From the NCBI GenBank assembly GCA_963841695.1, contig CAWJDQ010000003.1, positions 62,001-126,000 of the forward strand: a DNA stretch of 64,000 bases. The letters run 5' to 3'. The notes under the pieces are model-generated. The model saw only the letters and a program-made list of their open reading frames with translations, searched no databases and was not told the origin of the DNA. The number at the start of each line of letters is the position of its first letter. The first letter of the stretch is position 1. Below, one piece after another: positions 34,323 through 42,936 of this stretch. Source of the DNA: RYN-230 sp963841695 (lineage in GTDB: Bacteria > Actinomycetota > Actinomycetes > Streptosporangiales > Streptosporangiaceae). The position numbers and the translations under genes were made by a program.

Positions 34323-34504
34323 ATCTTTGACAGTAACCGCGCGGCAACCGGGCTGGCTGTCCCTGCTGCTCCCAGGATCACCGGGACTCTGCCTGCGCGG
34401 GGCCACTGCGTGCAGGGTGGAGTCAGCACGTACTGAGGCCGTCGCGGGCTGGCCGTACCGGCCGGGACCGCGGCGGCGACCACGAAACGAGGAGCGGCAT
34501 TCTC

Positions 34505-35383
34505 ATGTCAGCGAAGACACTTCCCGGCGGGACGTTCACCATGGCCGAGGGCCTGACCGTCACCCGCATGGGCTACGGCGCCATGCAGCTGGCTGGTCCC
34601 GGGGTCTTCGGGCCGCCCAAGGACCGGGACGCCGCGATCGCCGTGCTGCGCGAGGCCGTGGAGCTGGGTATCACGCACATCGACACCAGCGACTTCTATG
34701 GCCCGCACATCACCAACCAGATCATCAGGGAAGCCTTGTCCCCCTACCCCGGGTCGCTGCACATCGTCACCAAGGTCGGGGCGGTACGGGACGCGGCGGG
34801 CGGCTGGCTGCACGCGCGTTCTCCGGGCGAACTCCGCCAGGGCGTGCAGGCCAACCTGGACAACCTGGGCCTCGACGTCCTCGACGTCGTCAACTTGCGG
34901 GTCGGCGGCGGAGACGACGGTCACTCGCCTGAGCCGGGCTCGATCGCCGAGCCTTTCACCGCTCTGGCGGAACTGCGGCAGGAGGGACTGATCAGGCAGC
35001 TCGGTCTGAGCACCGTCAACGCGGAGCAGATCGCCGAGGCCCAGTCCATCGCGCCGGTCGTATGCGTGCAGAACTTCTACAACGTTGCCCGCCGGGGCGA
35101 TGACGACCTCGTCGACTCGCTCGCCGCGCAGGGCATCGCGTACGTGCCCTACTTCCCGCTCGGCGGCTTCTCCCCGCTCCAGTCCGCGGAACTGAACACG
35201 GTCGCCACCCGCCTCGGCGCCACCCCGATGGCCGTCGCGCTGGCGTGGCTGCTGCACCGCTCCCCCAACATCCTGCTCATCCCGGGTACGTTAACCCTCG
35301 CGCATCTGCGCGGGAACGTCTCCGGCGGTGCACTGGTGCTGTCCGGGGAGGACCTGGCCGAGCTGGACGGCATGGCCGGCTGA
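34505..35383 (+). CDS. Aldo/keto reductase
   Basis: A 292-residue (beta/alpha)8 NADPH-dependent reductase. Catalytic Asp and Tyr are in ITHIDTSDFYG, Lys in HIVTKVGA, and cofactor-site features in PYFPLGGFSP and LLIPGTLTLAHLRGNV. It matches the AKR11/13-like YdbC-type group often adjacent to MmyB-XRE regulators. ATG 34505 follows aggagcgg at a workable distance. It likely reduces small carbonyl compounds and is probably controlled by the divergent XRE regulator. Confidence 0.92.
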   Translation: MSAKTLPGGTFTMAEGLTVTRMGYGAMQLAGPGVFGPPKDRDAAIAVLREAVELGITHIDTSDFYGPHITNQIIREALSPYPGSLHIVTKVGAVRDAAGGWLHARSPGELRQGVQANLDNLGLDVLDVVNLRVGGGDDGHSPEPGSIAEPFTALAELRQEGLIRQLGLSTVNAEQIAEAQSIAPVVCVQNFYNVARRGDDDLVDSLAAQGIAYVPYFPLGGFSPLQSAELNTVATRLGATPMAVALAWLLHRSPNILLIPGTLTLAHLRGNVSGGALVLSGEDLAELDGMAG

Positions 35384-35476
35384 GCCGGAACGGCAGGGAG
35401 CCCCCCGGGAACGGGCTCGCCAGCAGAGCCCTAGACTCGTGGGCGCCCGCGAGCCAGCTGATTGGATTGTGCTGAT

Positions 35477-35917
35477 ATGCCTCTTACCGGTGACTACGAG
35501 CCCAGCGCCGCGCAGTGGGCCCGCGACCAGGTTGACCTCTACGAGAGCTCGGGCGGCACCCAGGGAACGGACATGAACGGCCTGCCGGTGATCATCCTGA
35601 CCTCACTGGGGGCGAAGAGCGGGAAGGTGCGCAAGACCCCGCTGATGCGGGTCGAGCACGGCGGCGAGTACGCCGTCGTCGCGTCGCTGGGCGGCGCGCC
35701 CAGCCACCCCGTCTGGTACTACAACCTGACCGCGAACCCGCACGTGGAACTCCAGGACGGCGCGGTCAGGCGGGACTATCAGGCCCGGGAGGCCCAGGGC
35801 GCGGAACGGGACACCTGGTGGGACCGCGCGGTGGCCGCGTATCCGGACTACGCGGAGTACCAGAAGAAGACCGACCGGACCATTCCCGTGTTCGTCCTCA
35901 CGCCGATCGGGGCCTGA
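35477..35917 (+). CDS. Deazaflavin (F420)-dependent nitroreductase family protein (Ddn-like)
   Basis: A 146-residue protein. ATG 35477 gives MPLTGDYEPSAAQWARDQVD, the typical family start. The F420-phosphate binding motif GAKSGKVRKTPLMRVEHGGE, the region SLGGAPSHPVWYYNLTANP and the terminus PVFVLTPIG match Ddn of Mycobacterium tuberculosis in order and length (~150 residues). These split-barrel enzymes use F420H2 to reduce quinones and related compounds. The 3' end overlaps the convergent alpha/beta hydrolase frame by 70 bases. Confidence 0.92.
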   Translation: MPLTGDYEPSAAQWARDQVDLYESSGGTQGTDMNGLPVIILTSLGAKSGKVRKTPLMRVEHGGEYAVVASLGGAPSHPVWYYNLTANPHVELQDGAVRRDYQAREAQGAERDTWWDRAVAAYPDYAEYQKKTDRTIPVFVLTPIGA

Positions 35918-36831
35918 CCGGCGCCAGCGGATGCGGGCTCAGAGCCCGCCCGGAACCCATCCTGCTCACCGGACGCGGCGAAGAACTTAGTCAGGTCCGC
36001 GGCAAGCTTGGCGGGAGCCTCCTCGGCGATGTGATGGCCGCAGTCGATCGACCAGCCGCGTACGTCGTCGGCCCAGTCGCGCCAGATAGCCAGCGGATCG
36101 CCGTAGAGGTCTTCCATGTCGTCCTGCGCGGCCCACAGGAACAGCGTGGGGCAGCTGATCCGCCTGCCTGCCCGCCGGTCCGCCTCATCGTGGTCCCGGT
36201 CGATGCCGAGGCCTGCACGGTAGTCCTCGACCATGGCATGCACCGTGGCCGGGTCGTGGATCGCGCGGCGGTAATCCTCGAAGGCTTCCTGGCCCATGTA
36301 CTCCGCCGTGCCGGCATACCAGGCGTCAGGATCGGCGCTGATCAACCGCTCGGCGGGCTTGCCGGTCTGGCCGAGGAAGAACCAGTGGTACCAGCGGGCC
36401 GCGAATTTCGCGTCGCAGCGGGCCAGCGCCTCCCCGATCGGTATCCCCTCCATCAGGCACAGGCGGCTGACCAGGTGGGGGTGATCCAGAGCCAGCCGCT
36501 GGGCGACATACGTGCCCCGGTCATGCCCGGCGACGCCGAATCGCTGATGCCCGAGCGCCCGCATCAGGGCCACGCAATCACCGGCCATGGCCCGCTTGGA
36601 GTACGGAGCATGATCCGGGGTGGTCGGCGGCTTGGCGGACTCGCCGTAGCCGCGCAGGTCCGGGCATACGACGGTGAACTGTTCCGCCAGCACCGGTGCG
36701 ACCTTGTGCCAGGTCACATGGGTGCGCGGGTGGCCGTGCAGCAGCAGGACCGCCGGACCCGAGCCCCCGTGGCGGACGCGCAGTTCCGCGTCGCCGACGT
36801 CGATCCGCTCCAGCGTGAATCCCTCGAACAT
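35848..36831 (-). CDS. Alpha/beta hydrolase, haloacetate dehalogenase/epoxide hydrolase-like
   Basis: A 327-residue protein; ATG 36831 is preceded by gagggg. It has the oxyanion motif LLLHGHPRTHVTW, the DLRGYGES arginine region, an Asp nucleophile in VAGHDRGTYVAQ rather than Ser, a LFLWAAQDDMEDLY acid loop and the catalytic His in CGHHIAEEAP. The Asp nucleophile with a GHDRG elbow matches fluoroacetate dehalogenases and epoxide hydrolases. The last ~40 residues after ADLTKFFA extend antisense into the F420 gene and are atypical; the true stop may have been lost. Confidence 0.88.
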   Translation of the reverse strand: MFEGFTLERIDVGDAELRVRHGGSGPAVLLLHGHPRTHVTWHKVAPVLAEQFTVVCPDLRGYGESAKPPTTPDHAPYSKRAMAGDCVALMRALGHQRFGVAGHDRGTYVAQRLALDHPHLVSRLCLMEGIPIGEALARCDAKFAARWYHWFFLGQTGKPAERLISADPDAWYAGTAEYMGQEAFEDYRRAIHDPATVHAMVEDYRAGLGIDRDHDEADRRAGRRISCPTLFLWAAQDDMEDLYGDPLAIWRDWADDVRGWSIDCGHHIAEEAPAKLAADLTKFFAASGEQDGFRAGSEPASAGAGQAPIGVRTNTGMVRSVFFWYSA

Positions 36832-36859
36832 GGTTCCCCTCTACCGCGCGGGGCCCGCG

Positions 36860-37324
36860 CTAATCGTGGCGGGGCGGCGTCCAGACCATCAGGACGTCGG
36901 CGCCCCCGAATCCGGCGCGCCGGTAGAACGGGACGGCCCGGCCGGCCGGGCTCAGCACGACGCGGGCGAAACTGTGCTCGCTGGCGTACCCGAGCAGCGC
37001 GTCGAGCAACTGGCCGCCGATGCCCTGATTGCGGTACGGGGCGAGGACGAACGCGTTGCCGAGGTACCCCCAGCGGCTGGGGGCGCGCCCGGGGCGCGGC
37101 ATCCGCTCGAAGACGGCCAGGTTCATCATGCCGACCGGGCGGTGATCCGCCTCAGCCAGCCAGGTGATCCGGCGCGGCGATTCCCGCGCCCACCAGGCTG
37201 CGAATCTCTCCTCGAAACCCGGGTCCCCGCGGTCACCGTCCTGCTCTGCCGTCCATTCGCGGCGCAGCCGGGCGACCGCCGGCCGGTCCGCGTCCCCGGC
37301 CCGGCGGACCGCAGCGCCAGTCAC
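36860..37324 (-). CDS. GNAT family N-acetyltransferase
   Basis: A 154-residue protein starting at GTG 37324 and overlapping the stop of the lipoprotein gene (GTGA). The acetyl-CoA site is seen in NAFVLAPYRNQGIGGQLLDA, preceded by RPVGMMNLAVF and followed by VVLSPAGRAVPFYRRAGFGG. The substrate is unknown. Translational coupling links it to the upstream lipoprotein. Confidence 0.88.
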   Translation of the reverse strand: MTGAAVRRAGDADRPAVARLRREWTAEQDGDRGDPGFEERFAAWWARESPRRITWLAEADHRPVGMMNLAVFERMPRPGRAPSRWGYLGNAFVLAPYRNQGIGGQLLDALLGYASEHSFARVVLSPAGRAVPFYRRAGFGGADVLMVWTPPRHD

Positions 37325-37830
37325 CCGCGAGAGCAGCCGGTCGCGGCCGCGTAGTGCTGCGGGGTCATCCGGTAGAGCCTGACCGAGTCCGGGTTGCTCA
37401 GCACGAGGTCAAAGACCCACCGGCGGTGGACGTAGAACCAGTAGTCGGTCAGCCGCTGGCCATCGATCTGGTAATCCACCAGCCACGCCCCGTGCGGGCC
37501 CGGGGTGGCGCTCTCGACCTGGGCCGCGGCGTGCGGCGCACTCGGGCAGGCCTTATGCCGCTGGACATACTGGGCCCTGGTGATGATGGCCTGGCTGCGC
37601 GCATCCCAGCGGGCGTAGACCGGGCCGTAGTCGCCGCGGTCGTACTCGTCGTTGAACAGGGTGGCGATCTTCAGCAGGGCAGACGCGGTCCGCGGGCTAG
37701 GAGGCAAGGGCGCCGCGGACACGGCAGCGGGACCCGGGCTGGTTCCGGACGAGCAGCCTGCCATCAGGCCGCCGGTCACCAGGCAGACGGCAGCGGCCAC
37801 CGTCACGGCCAGGCACCGCCGACGGGACAC
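37321..37830 (-). CDS. Putative secreted lipoprotein
   Basis: A 169-residue protein. GTG 37830 directly follows gggaggtccc. It has a twin-arginine-like basic start (SRRRCLAVTVAAAVCLVTGG) and the lipobox LMAGC, so a lipid-anchored extracytoplasmic protein is expected. The mature part (ALLKIATLFNDEYDRGDYGP, DYQIDGQRLTDYWFYVHRRW) looks like a small NTF2/cystatin-like fold, but I do not recognise a family. It is co-transcribed with the GNAT gene and divergent from the ArsR gene. Confidence 0.78.
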   Translation of the reverse strand: MSRRRCLAVTVAAAVCLVTGGLMAGCSSGTSPGPAAVSAAPLPPSPRTASALLKIATLFNDEYDRGDYGPVYARWDARSQAIITRAQYVQRHKACPSAPHAAAQVESATPGPHGAWLVDYQIDGQRLTDYWFYVHRRWVFDLVLSNPDSVRLYRMTPQHYAAATGCSRG

Positions 37831-37918
37831 GGGACCTCCCGGCAAGAGATTGATGACTGTCTATATCCGAGCTATGGCCAGCTTGCCCCCGGACATCGGC
37901 GGGAGTCAATATAGCTGT

Positions 37919-38278
37919 GTGCCTGATTCCCTGACGGCCATCAGCCCGGCGGAGACCGCGGCCTGCTGCTCGCCGCTCACGTCCCAGCCGCTGTCGGCGG
38001 AGCAGGCCGAGCAGGTCGCGCCGCTGCTGAAGGCGCTGGCCGACCCGGTGCGGCTGCGCCTGCTGTCCCTGGTCGCCTCGCACGAGGGCGGGGAGGCCTG
38101 CATCTGCGACCTGAACGCGGCGTTCGAGTTGTCCCAGCCGACGATCAGTCATCACATGAAGGTGCTGCACGACGCCGGCCTGGTCGACCGGGACAAGCGC
38201 GGCGTGTGGGTGTACTACCGCGTCCGGGCGCAGGCCCTGGCCGGCCTCGGGGCCCTGCTGGGCGTCCCGCCACGGTAA
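37919..38278 (+). CDS. ArsR/SmtB-family metalloregulator
   Basis: A 119-residue protein starting at GTG 37919. The winged helix is complete: LLKALADPVRLRLLSLVASH, then CICDLNAAFELSQPTISHHM and KVLHDAGLVDRDKRGVWVYY. The alpha3 metal-type motif is ACICDLN (compare ELCVCDL in ArsR), and the N-terminus carries an additional adjacent Cys pair (AACCSP), so As(III), Sb(III) or Cd-type thiol sensing is likely. An inverted agctat/atagct pair at 37870-37916 in the divergent promoter is a possible operator. No arsenite pump or arsenate reductase follows. Confidence 0.9.
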   Translation: MPDSLTAISPAETAACCSPLTSQPLSAEQAEQVAPLLKALADPVRLRLLSLVASHEGGEACICDLNAAFELSQPTISHHMKVLHDAGLVDRDKRGVWVYYRVRAQALAGLGALLGVPPR

Positions 38279-38342
38279 CGGGGATAGTCCCGGTGCCCGC
38301 GGGCTTGCCCGCGCTCGTTCAGCGCTTTATCGTCAGTTAACG

Positions 38343-38690
38343 ATGAATTCTGCCGAACCGCTCGCTCGCGAGGTCGCTGACACCTATGCGGCCTGGTTCC
38401 GGGCGCTGGCTGACAGCACCCGGGTGCAGGTGGTCTGGCTGCTGGCCCGCAGCAGCAGGCCGCTCACGGTCAAGGAGATCGTCGCGGCCGTGCCCGTGGG
38501 CCAGTCCACGGTGTCCGAGCATCTCCGCCAGCTGGCCGCGGTCGGGTTCGTGCTGGCCGAGAACCGGGGCACTGCCCGCCTCTACCGGATCAACGAGGAA
38601 TGCGTGAACAGCTTCCCCACAGCCGCCGACCTGGTCATGGGCGGGACCTCGCCGATCCCGCTCCCGCAGGCCGGCGGCCCGGCGGCATGA
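38343..38690 (+). CDS. Second ArsR-family winged-helix regulator
   Basis: A 115-residue protein. AAWFRALADSTRVQVVWLLA and TVKEIVAAVPVGQSTVSEHL lead to RQLAAVGFVLAENRGTARLY. It lacks the CxC alpha3 motif, so metal sensing would need other residues. It lies 64 bases after the first ArsR gene and overlaps the acetyltransferase start by four bases. The sequence atcgtcagttaacgat at its start codon is a small palindrome. Confidence 0.87.
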   Translation: MNSAEPLAREVADTYAAWFRALADSTRVQVVWLLARSSRPLTVKEIVAAVPVGQSTVSEHLRQLAAVGFVLAENRGTARLYRINEECVNSFPTAADLVMGGTSPIPLPQAGGPAA

Positions 38691-39232
38691 GGATCGAGCC
38701 GATGCTCGCGGAACACGCCGCCGGCGTCCTCGCGATCTACCAGGCGGGCATCGACGAGGGCAACGCCACCTTCGAGACGCAGGCCCCGACCTGGGAGCAG
38801 TTCACCGCGGCGAAACTGCCCGGTCACCGCTACGTCGCCGCTGCTGGGGGCGACATTGCCGGCTGGGTCGCGGTCTGCGCCGTATCCGGCCGCTGCGTCT
38901 ATAGCGGAGTGGTTGAGCACTCGGTCTACGTGCACCCGGGCGCCCGCGGGCAGGGTGTCGGCCGGCGCCTGCTGGACACCCTGATCCGCTCGACGGAGGC
39001 CGCCGGAATCTGGACCATCCAGAGCGGGATCTTCCCGGAGAACGCGGCCAGCGCCGCGCTCCACCGCGCGGCAGGGTTCCGCACCGTGGGCACGCGCGAG
39101 CGAATCGGCCAGCATCATGGCCGCTGGCGCGACGTGGTGCTGATCGAACGCCGCAGCCCCCTCGTCGGGCGCGGCCCCGGGCCCGGGTTACCTGGTCTCA
39201 GGACGGCAGCAGGCGGAACCGGCGGGGAGTGA
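38687..39232 (+). CDS. ArsN/phosphinothricin-type N-acetyltransferase
   Basis: A 181-residue GNAT protein. MRIEPMLAEHAAGVLAIYQA, then IDEGNATFETQAPTWEQFTA, is the signature of the PAT/ArsN group. The acetyl-CoA site is HPGARGQGVGRRLLDTLIRS, followed by YVHP-type strands and a conserved end (RTVGTRERIGQHHGRWRDVV). ArsN1 enzymes acetylate arsinothricin or phosphinothricin. Being coupled to two ArsR genes favours an arsenical-resistance role. The C-terminal ~35 residues overlap the convergent membrane gene and look unconserved. Confidence 0.85.
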   Translation: MRIEPMLAEHAAGVLAIYQAGIDEGNATFETQAPTWEQFTAAKLPGHRYVAAAGGDIAGWVAVCAVSGRCVYSGVVEHSVYVHPGARGQGVGRRLLDTLIRSTEAAGIWTIQSGIFPENAASAALHRAAGFRTVGTRERIGQHHGRWRDVVLIERRSPLVGRGPGPGLPGLRTAAGGTGGE

Positions 39233-40211
39233 CGGCCGCGAGCACCGTTCCGCAGGCGAAGAGCACCGGCGGGAGGAACAGCACGGCCAGGTGGGCGGGG
39301 CTGGGGTTGCCGAGCAGATCAGCGCCGCTGCTCGTCGGGGAGAAGGCCAGCTCCGCCGCGTAGGGGTAGCACATCACCGCGAGGAGCAGCAGGAAATACG
39401 GGCTCAGTTTCCAGGCCAGCGCGAGGGTCACCGCGGCCGCGGCCAGTACGAGGCTGCTGATCAGGTACACCGTCGGCCGGGTCGGCGGGGCACCCCCCAG
39501 GACAAGGGGATTCCCCCTCGCGTCGTACTCGAAGATGGACAGCTGGACTGCGGCCGCTCCGGCCAGCAGGACCACCCCGTAGCGCCAGTTCATGAGCTGG
39601 CGTCCGCGCCGCGGCCCGGGCGAGGCGATGAGCGCCGCCGCCTCCAGCAGGTAGCCGCCCGCCGTGAGCAACTGCAGTGGGTAGGGCACCCAGGGAATCA
39701 TCTGCCGCGCGGTGACCCAGTAGACGACCGAGGCGGCCAGCACGGTCAGCGTCATCCTCCGCTGCCCCGCCAGCACGAGAATCGCGACCATGACGCCCAG
39801 GCCGACCGTGACGTCGAAGATGGGCCGGTGCAGCAGGCCAAGCCCACCGATCTCGGGATGGCTGCTGAACGCCCGCAGGAAGCGGACCCGGGCGAGCGGG
39901 CGCAGCCGGTAGGGCAGCCCCACGGCCAGCACGTCGGCCAGCAGCAGGAACAGCGGCGCGGCCAGGCTGAACAGGGCCAGTGCGTCGGTCCAGGGCCCGC
40001 TCCTGGCGGCCGGCCCCGGGCCGTGGAGGCGCATCTTCAGCGCACTCCACAGCAGGTCGGCGGACTCCGCCAGCCGGGGCCGCCGCTGGCCCTCCGGCGC
40101 GCCCGCCATCAGCACGGCGATCATCTCGTCCGCATGCTCGCGGCGGAACGCCCGTGGATACCAGCGCAGCAGCCGCCGGTATCCCTGCTCCAGGCCGGCG
40201 GAATCCGTCAT
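39198..40211 (-). CDS. PadR-associated multi-pass membrane protein
   Basis: A 337-residue protein. A cytoplasmic N-terminus (GYRRLLRWYPRAFRREHADE, then MIAVLMAGA) precedes about eight helices. The YRRLLRWYP..R..H.DEM opening is a hallmark of actinobacterial membrane proteins encoded directly after PadR regulators. Its ATG overlaps the PadR stop by four bases. Function is unknown; a role in membrane stress or antimicrobial response is inferred only from the pairing. Confidence 0.82.
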   Translation of the reverse strand: MTDSAGLEQGYRRLLRWYPRAFRREHADEMIAVLMAGAPEGQRRPRLAESADLLWSALKMRLHGPGPAARSGPWTDALALFSLAAPLFLLLADVLAVGLPYRLRPLARVRFLRAFSSHPEIGGLGLLHRPIFDVTVGLGVMVAILVLAGQRRMTLTVLAASVVYWVTARQMIPWVPYPLQLLTAGGYLLEAAALIASPGPRRGRQLMNWRYGVVLLAGAAAVQLSIFEYDARGNPLVLGGAPPTRPTVYLISSLVLAAAAVTLALAWKLSPYFLLLLAVMCYPYAAELAFSPTSSGADLLGNPSPAHLAVLFLPPVLFACGTVLAAVTPRRFRLLPS

Positions 40212-40540
40212 GCCGTTCCCCCGGCCAGGTCCAGCCTGGTCAGCGCCGCGGTGGCGTTGGCCTGCAGCCGGGCCGCCTCGGCGGCCAGCGTCTGCGAGCC
40301 CCTGGGAGTCAGCCGGTAGTACCGGCGCAGCCGGTTCTCCACGATCTCTTCCCGGTCCACCGCGATCATCTCGCCGGCCCGGAGGCGATCCAGCGCGGTA
40401 TAGAGAGTCCCCGCGCGCAGCCGGACCCGGCCGCCCGAGATCTGCTGGACATCGGTGATGATCGCGTAGCCATGCTGGCTGCCCGTGGCCAGCGCGGTCA
40501 GGATCAGGAACGTCGCTTCCTGCATCGCCCGCTGCGCCAT
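40208..40540 (-). CDS. PadR-family transcriptional regulator
   Basis: A 110-residue protein. ATG 40540 gives MAQRAMQEATFLILTALATG, then SQHGYAIITDVQQISGGRVR and LRAGTLYTALDRLRAGEMI, a compact PadR winged helix of the LmrR-like length. It lies upstream of and overlaps the membrane-protein gene. The promoter side holds the AT-rich sequence tatataccgttgaactatacc, likely including the -10 element and the regulator site. Confidence 0.9.
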   Translation of the reverse strand: MAQRAMQEATFLILTALATGSQHGYAIITDVQQISGGRVRLRAGTLYTALDRLRAGEMIAVDREEIVENRLRRYYRLTPRGSQTLAAEAARLQANATAALTRLDLAGGTA

Positions 40541-40598
40541 GTCAACTTTATATACCGTTGAACTATACCTAGCAAGCCCGCTCGGCGGCCAGATCACC

Positions 40599-41255
40599 GT
40601 GGACGGCGGGTCCCGCCTGCCCTCCAGGCCCGCCCGCCCGGCGGGCAACCGGCCTGGGGAAATATGCTGGACCGCTATTAACCCCGAGGCGGTCCGCTCG
40701 CTCGCGGCCCGCCAGCTCCTCGTGGCCGGGCCGCCCGGAGATCAGGTCCAGGTCCGCGGGGACCTGGGCATCGCGGTGGCGTTCCAGCAGCGGGCGCGCC
40801 TGGTCCTGGACGCGCGGGCCAGCGGCACGGAACCGGGCGAGCCGTGGCGGATCCTGCTCCTCCCCCAGCCCGAGCGGATCTGCCTGGTGGTCCGGATTGA
40901 CGCGCTCGGCGTCCATGAGCTCGGCCTGTACACCCTCGACGAAGCCTTCGGCCTGCTCGAGGCCCTCCTGCCGCGCGGGCCGCGGGCGGACGCGGGCCCC
41001 GCGGACCGCCGCCCGGGAGACGGCGACATCGACCGGGTGCTCGCCGCGTCGGAGCGGTCGGCGCTGGTGACCGTCACCCCGTACACCACCGACGGATCGG
41101 CCGAGATCGCGGGCGACAGCACCGATCTGGTCCTGGCCCGGCACGACGGCCGGCTGCACGTGTTCCACCGCGATCCCGGCGACCACGGCACGCTGGTGCC
41201 GGGCACGCCCGGCGGGAAGGACGTCCGCGATACCCTGGCCGGCCTGCTGGCCTAG
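40599..41255 (+). CDS. Conserved-looking hypothetical protein
   Basis: GTG 40599 is a tentative start giving about 218 residues; a start nearer 40680 is also possible. Two ordered regions are visible: a mixed alpha/beta part (QVQVRGDLGIAVAFQQRARL, ERICLVVRIDALGVHELGLY, TLDEAFGLLEALL) and a C-terminal beta-rich part (SALVTVTPYTTDGSAEIAGD, LHVFHRDPG). Secondary-structure rhythm and codon bias favour a real gene. I do not recognise the family. It converges with the small membrane gene at 41252 with a four-base overlap. Confidence 0.55.
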   Translation: MDGGSRLPSRPARPAGNRPGEICWTAINPEAVRSLAARQLLVAGPPGDQVQVRGDLGIAVAFQQRARLVLDARASGTEPGEPWRILLLPQPERICLVVRIDALGVHELGLYTLDEAFGLLEALLPRGPRADAGPADRRPGDGDIDRVLAASERSALVTVTPYTTDGSAEIAGDSTDLVLARHDGRLHVFHRDPGDHGTLVPGTPGGKDVRDTLAGLLA

Positions 41256-41545
41256 CCCCCGGACCGGCCAGCGGCCCGGACCGCCAGATCCAGCCGCTCC
41301 GCGCCCAGCCCGACGTTGACGCCGGACCCGTACGCGGCCGCGCCGGACAGGACCGAGGCCAGCGCGGTGCCGATCAGCAGGCTCGCGGCCTGCTCGGCAC
41401 TGAGATCGCCCAGGGCCCAGAACACCGAGAACACCGCCAGGCCGGCGACCCCCAGGCAGGCGACCGCCCAGCCCAGCCACTGCAGGACCCGCCCGACCTT
41501 CCGGGCGTGCTCGATCTGGTCCGTGATCACCGCCTGGTGTTCCAT
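41252..41545 (-). CDS. Small two-helix membrane protein
   Basis: A 97-residue protein. It has an N-terminal amphipathic stretch (AVITDQIEHARKVGRVLQWL), a helix (AVACLGVAGLAVFSVFWALG), and a second helix (ASLLIGTALASVLSGAAAYG). No known domain was recognised. The gene is followed on the other strand by the beta-propeller gene, 275 bases away. Confidence 0.65.
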   Translation of the reverse strand: MEHQAVITDQIEHARKVGRVLQWLGWAVACLGVAGLAVFSVFWALGDLSAEQAASLLIGTALASVLSGAAAYGSGVNVGLGAERLDLAVRAAGRSGG

Positions 41546-41820
41546 TGGGCGTCGTCCTCACGGCTAGGCACGGCAGCGTCCACCCCCGTCGGTTCACGGC
41601 CAAGTTAGCAGGTCAGCGCCACGAAACCGCGGACCACAGGCAGCGGCCCGCGACCACCAGCCAGCCAGTCCGCCGCCGGCCGGTTAGTCCCCGGCGCGGC
41701 GGCCGTCTGAAGTGTCGGGGCAGCGTGATACTCCGGTACCAGCGCGCGGGCCTGGCCCAGCCCCCGGCCGGGCGCGACCCGCAGGATGCGGTGCCGGACC
41801 AGGTACGAAGGGAGAACCGG

Positions 41821-42936
41821 GTGAGCAGCGTACGGGTACTGGTCGGGACCCGGAAGGGCGCTTTCGTCCTGACCTCGGACGGCAGGCGGGAGGACTGGGC
41901 GGTCAGCGGGCCGCACTTCCCCGGCTGGGAGATCTACCACGTCAAGGGGTCACCCGCGGACCCGGACCGGATGTACGCGTCCCAGTCCAGCGGGTGGTTC
42001 GGGCAGGTCATCCAGCGGTCCGAGGACGGCGGCCAGACCTGGTCCCCGGCGGGCAGCGAGTTCAGTTACGACGGGCCCGCCGGGACGCACCAGTGGTACG
42101 ACGGGACACCGCACCCCTGGGAGTTCGCCCGGGTCTGGCACCTCGAGCCGTCGCTCGGCGACCCGGATACGGTCTACGCCGGGGTGGAGGACGCGGGCCT
42201 GTTCCGGTCCACCGACGGCGGCCAGCACTGGCAGGAACTGCCCGGGCTGCGCGGCCACCGGACGGGGCCGTCCTGGCAGCCGGGGGCGGGCGGGATGTGC
42301 CTGCACACGATCATCCTCGACGCGTCCGCGCCGGGGCGGATGTTCACCGCGATCTCGGCGGCGGGCGCGTTCCGGTCCGACGACGCGGGCGAGACGTGGC
42401 GGCCGGTGAACCACGGCCTGCACTCCGAGGGCATCCCGGACCCGCAGGCCGAGATCGGCCACTGCGTGCACCGGCTGGCCATGCACCCGGCGCGTCCGGC
42501 CGTGCTGTACATGCAGAAGCACTGGGACGTCATGCGCAGCGACGACGGCGGGGACTCCTGGCATGAGGTCAGCGGGAACCTGCCCACCGACTTCGGTTTC
42601 CCGATCGACGTGCACGCGCACGAGCCCGACACCGTCTACGTGGTCCCGATTACCAGCGACTCCCACCACTTCCCGCCGGAGGGGAAGCTGCGCGTGTACC
42701 GCAGCCGCACCGGCGGGGACGACTGGGAGCCGCTGACCCGGGGCCTGCCGCAGGAGCACTGCTACGTGAACGTGCTGCGGGACGCGATGGCCGTCGATTC
42801 GCTGGACTCGTGCGGCGTGTACTTCGGCACCACCGGCGGCCAGGTCTACGCGTCCGCCGACGCCGGGGACAGCTGGGCGCCGATCGTCCGCGACCTGCCC
42901 GCCGTGCTCTCGGTGGAAGTGCAGACGCTGCCATGA
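41821..42936 (+). CDS. BNR/YVTN-repeat beta-propeller protein (sialidase-like fold)
   Basis: A 371-residue protein; GTG 41821 follows gaagggag. It has repeated Asp-box motifs of BNR type: SEDGGQTWSP, STDGGQHWQE, SDDAGETWRP, SDDGGDSWHE, and ASADAGDSWAP near the end. It starts MSSVRVLVGTRKGAFVLTSD. The catalytic Arg triad and Tyr/Glu pair of true sialidases are not evident, so it is more likely a non-catalytic propeller or an uncharacterised hydrolase. No signal peptide is present, so it is cytoplasmic. Its stop overlaps the start of the MoaD-like gene by four bases. Confidence 0.88.
   Translation: MSSVRVLVGTRKGAFVLTSDGRREDWAVSGPHFPGWEIYHVKGSPADPDRMYASQSSGWFGQVIQRSEDGGQTWSPAGSEFSYDGPAGTHQWYDGTPHPWEFARVWHLEPSLGDPDTVYAGVEDAGLFRSTDGGQHWQELPGLRGHRTGPSWQPGAGGMCLHTIILDASAPGRMFTAISAAGAFRSDDAGETWRPVNHGLHSEGIPDPQAEIGHCVHRLAMHPARPAVLYMQKHWDVMRSDDGGDSWHEVSGNLPTDFGFPIDVHAHEPDTVYVVPITSDSHHFPPEGKLRVYRSRTGGDDWEPLTRGLPQEHCYVNVLRDAMAVDSLDSCGVYFGTTGGQVYASADAGDSWAPIVRDLPAVLSVEVQTLP

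Noticed and set aside
41821..42936. True sialidase
   Set aside because: Asp boxes are present but no signal peptide or clear catalytic Arg triad and nucleophile Tyr, so only the fold is claimed.
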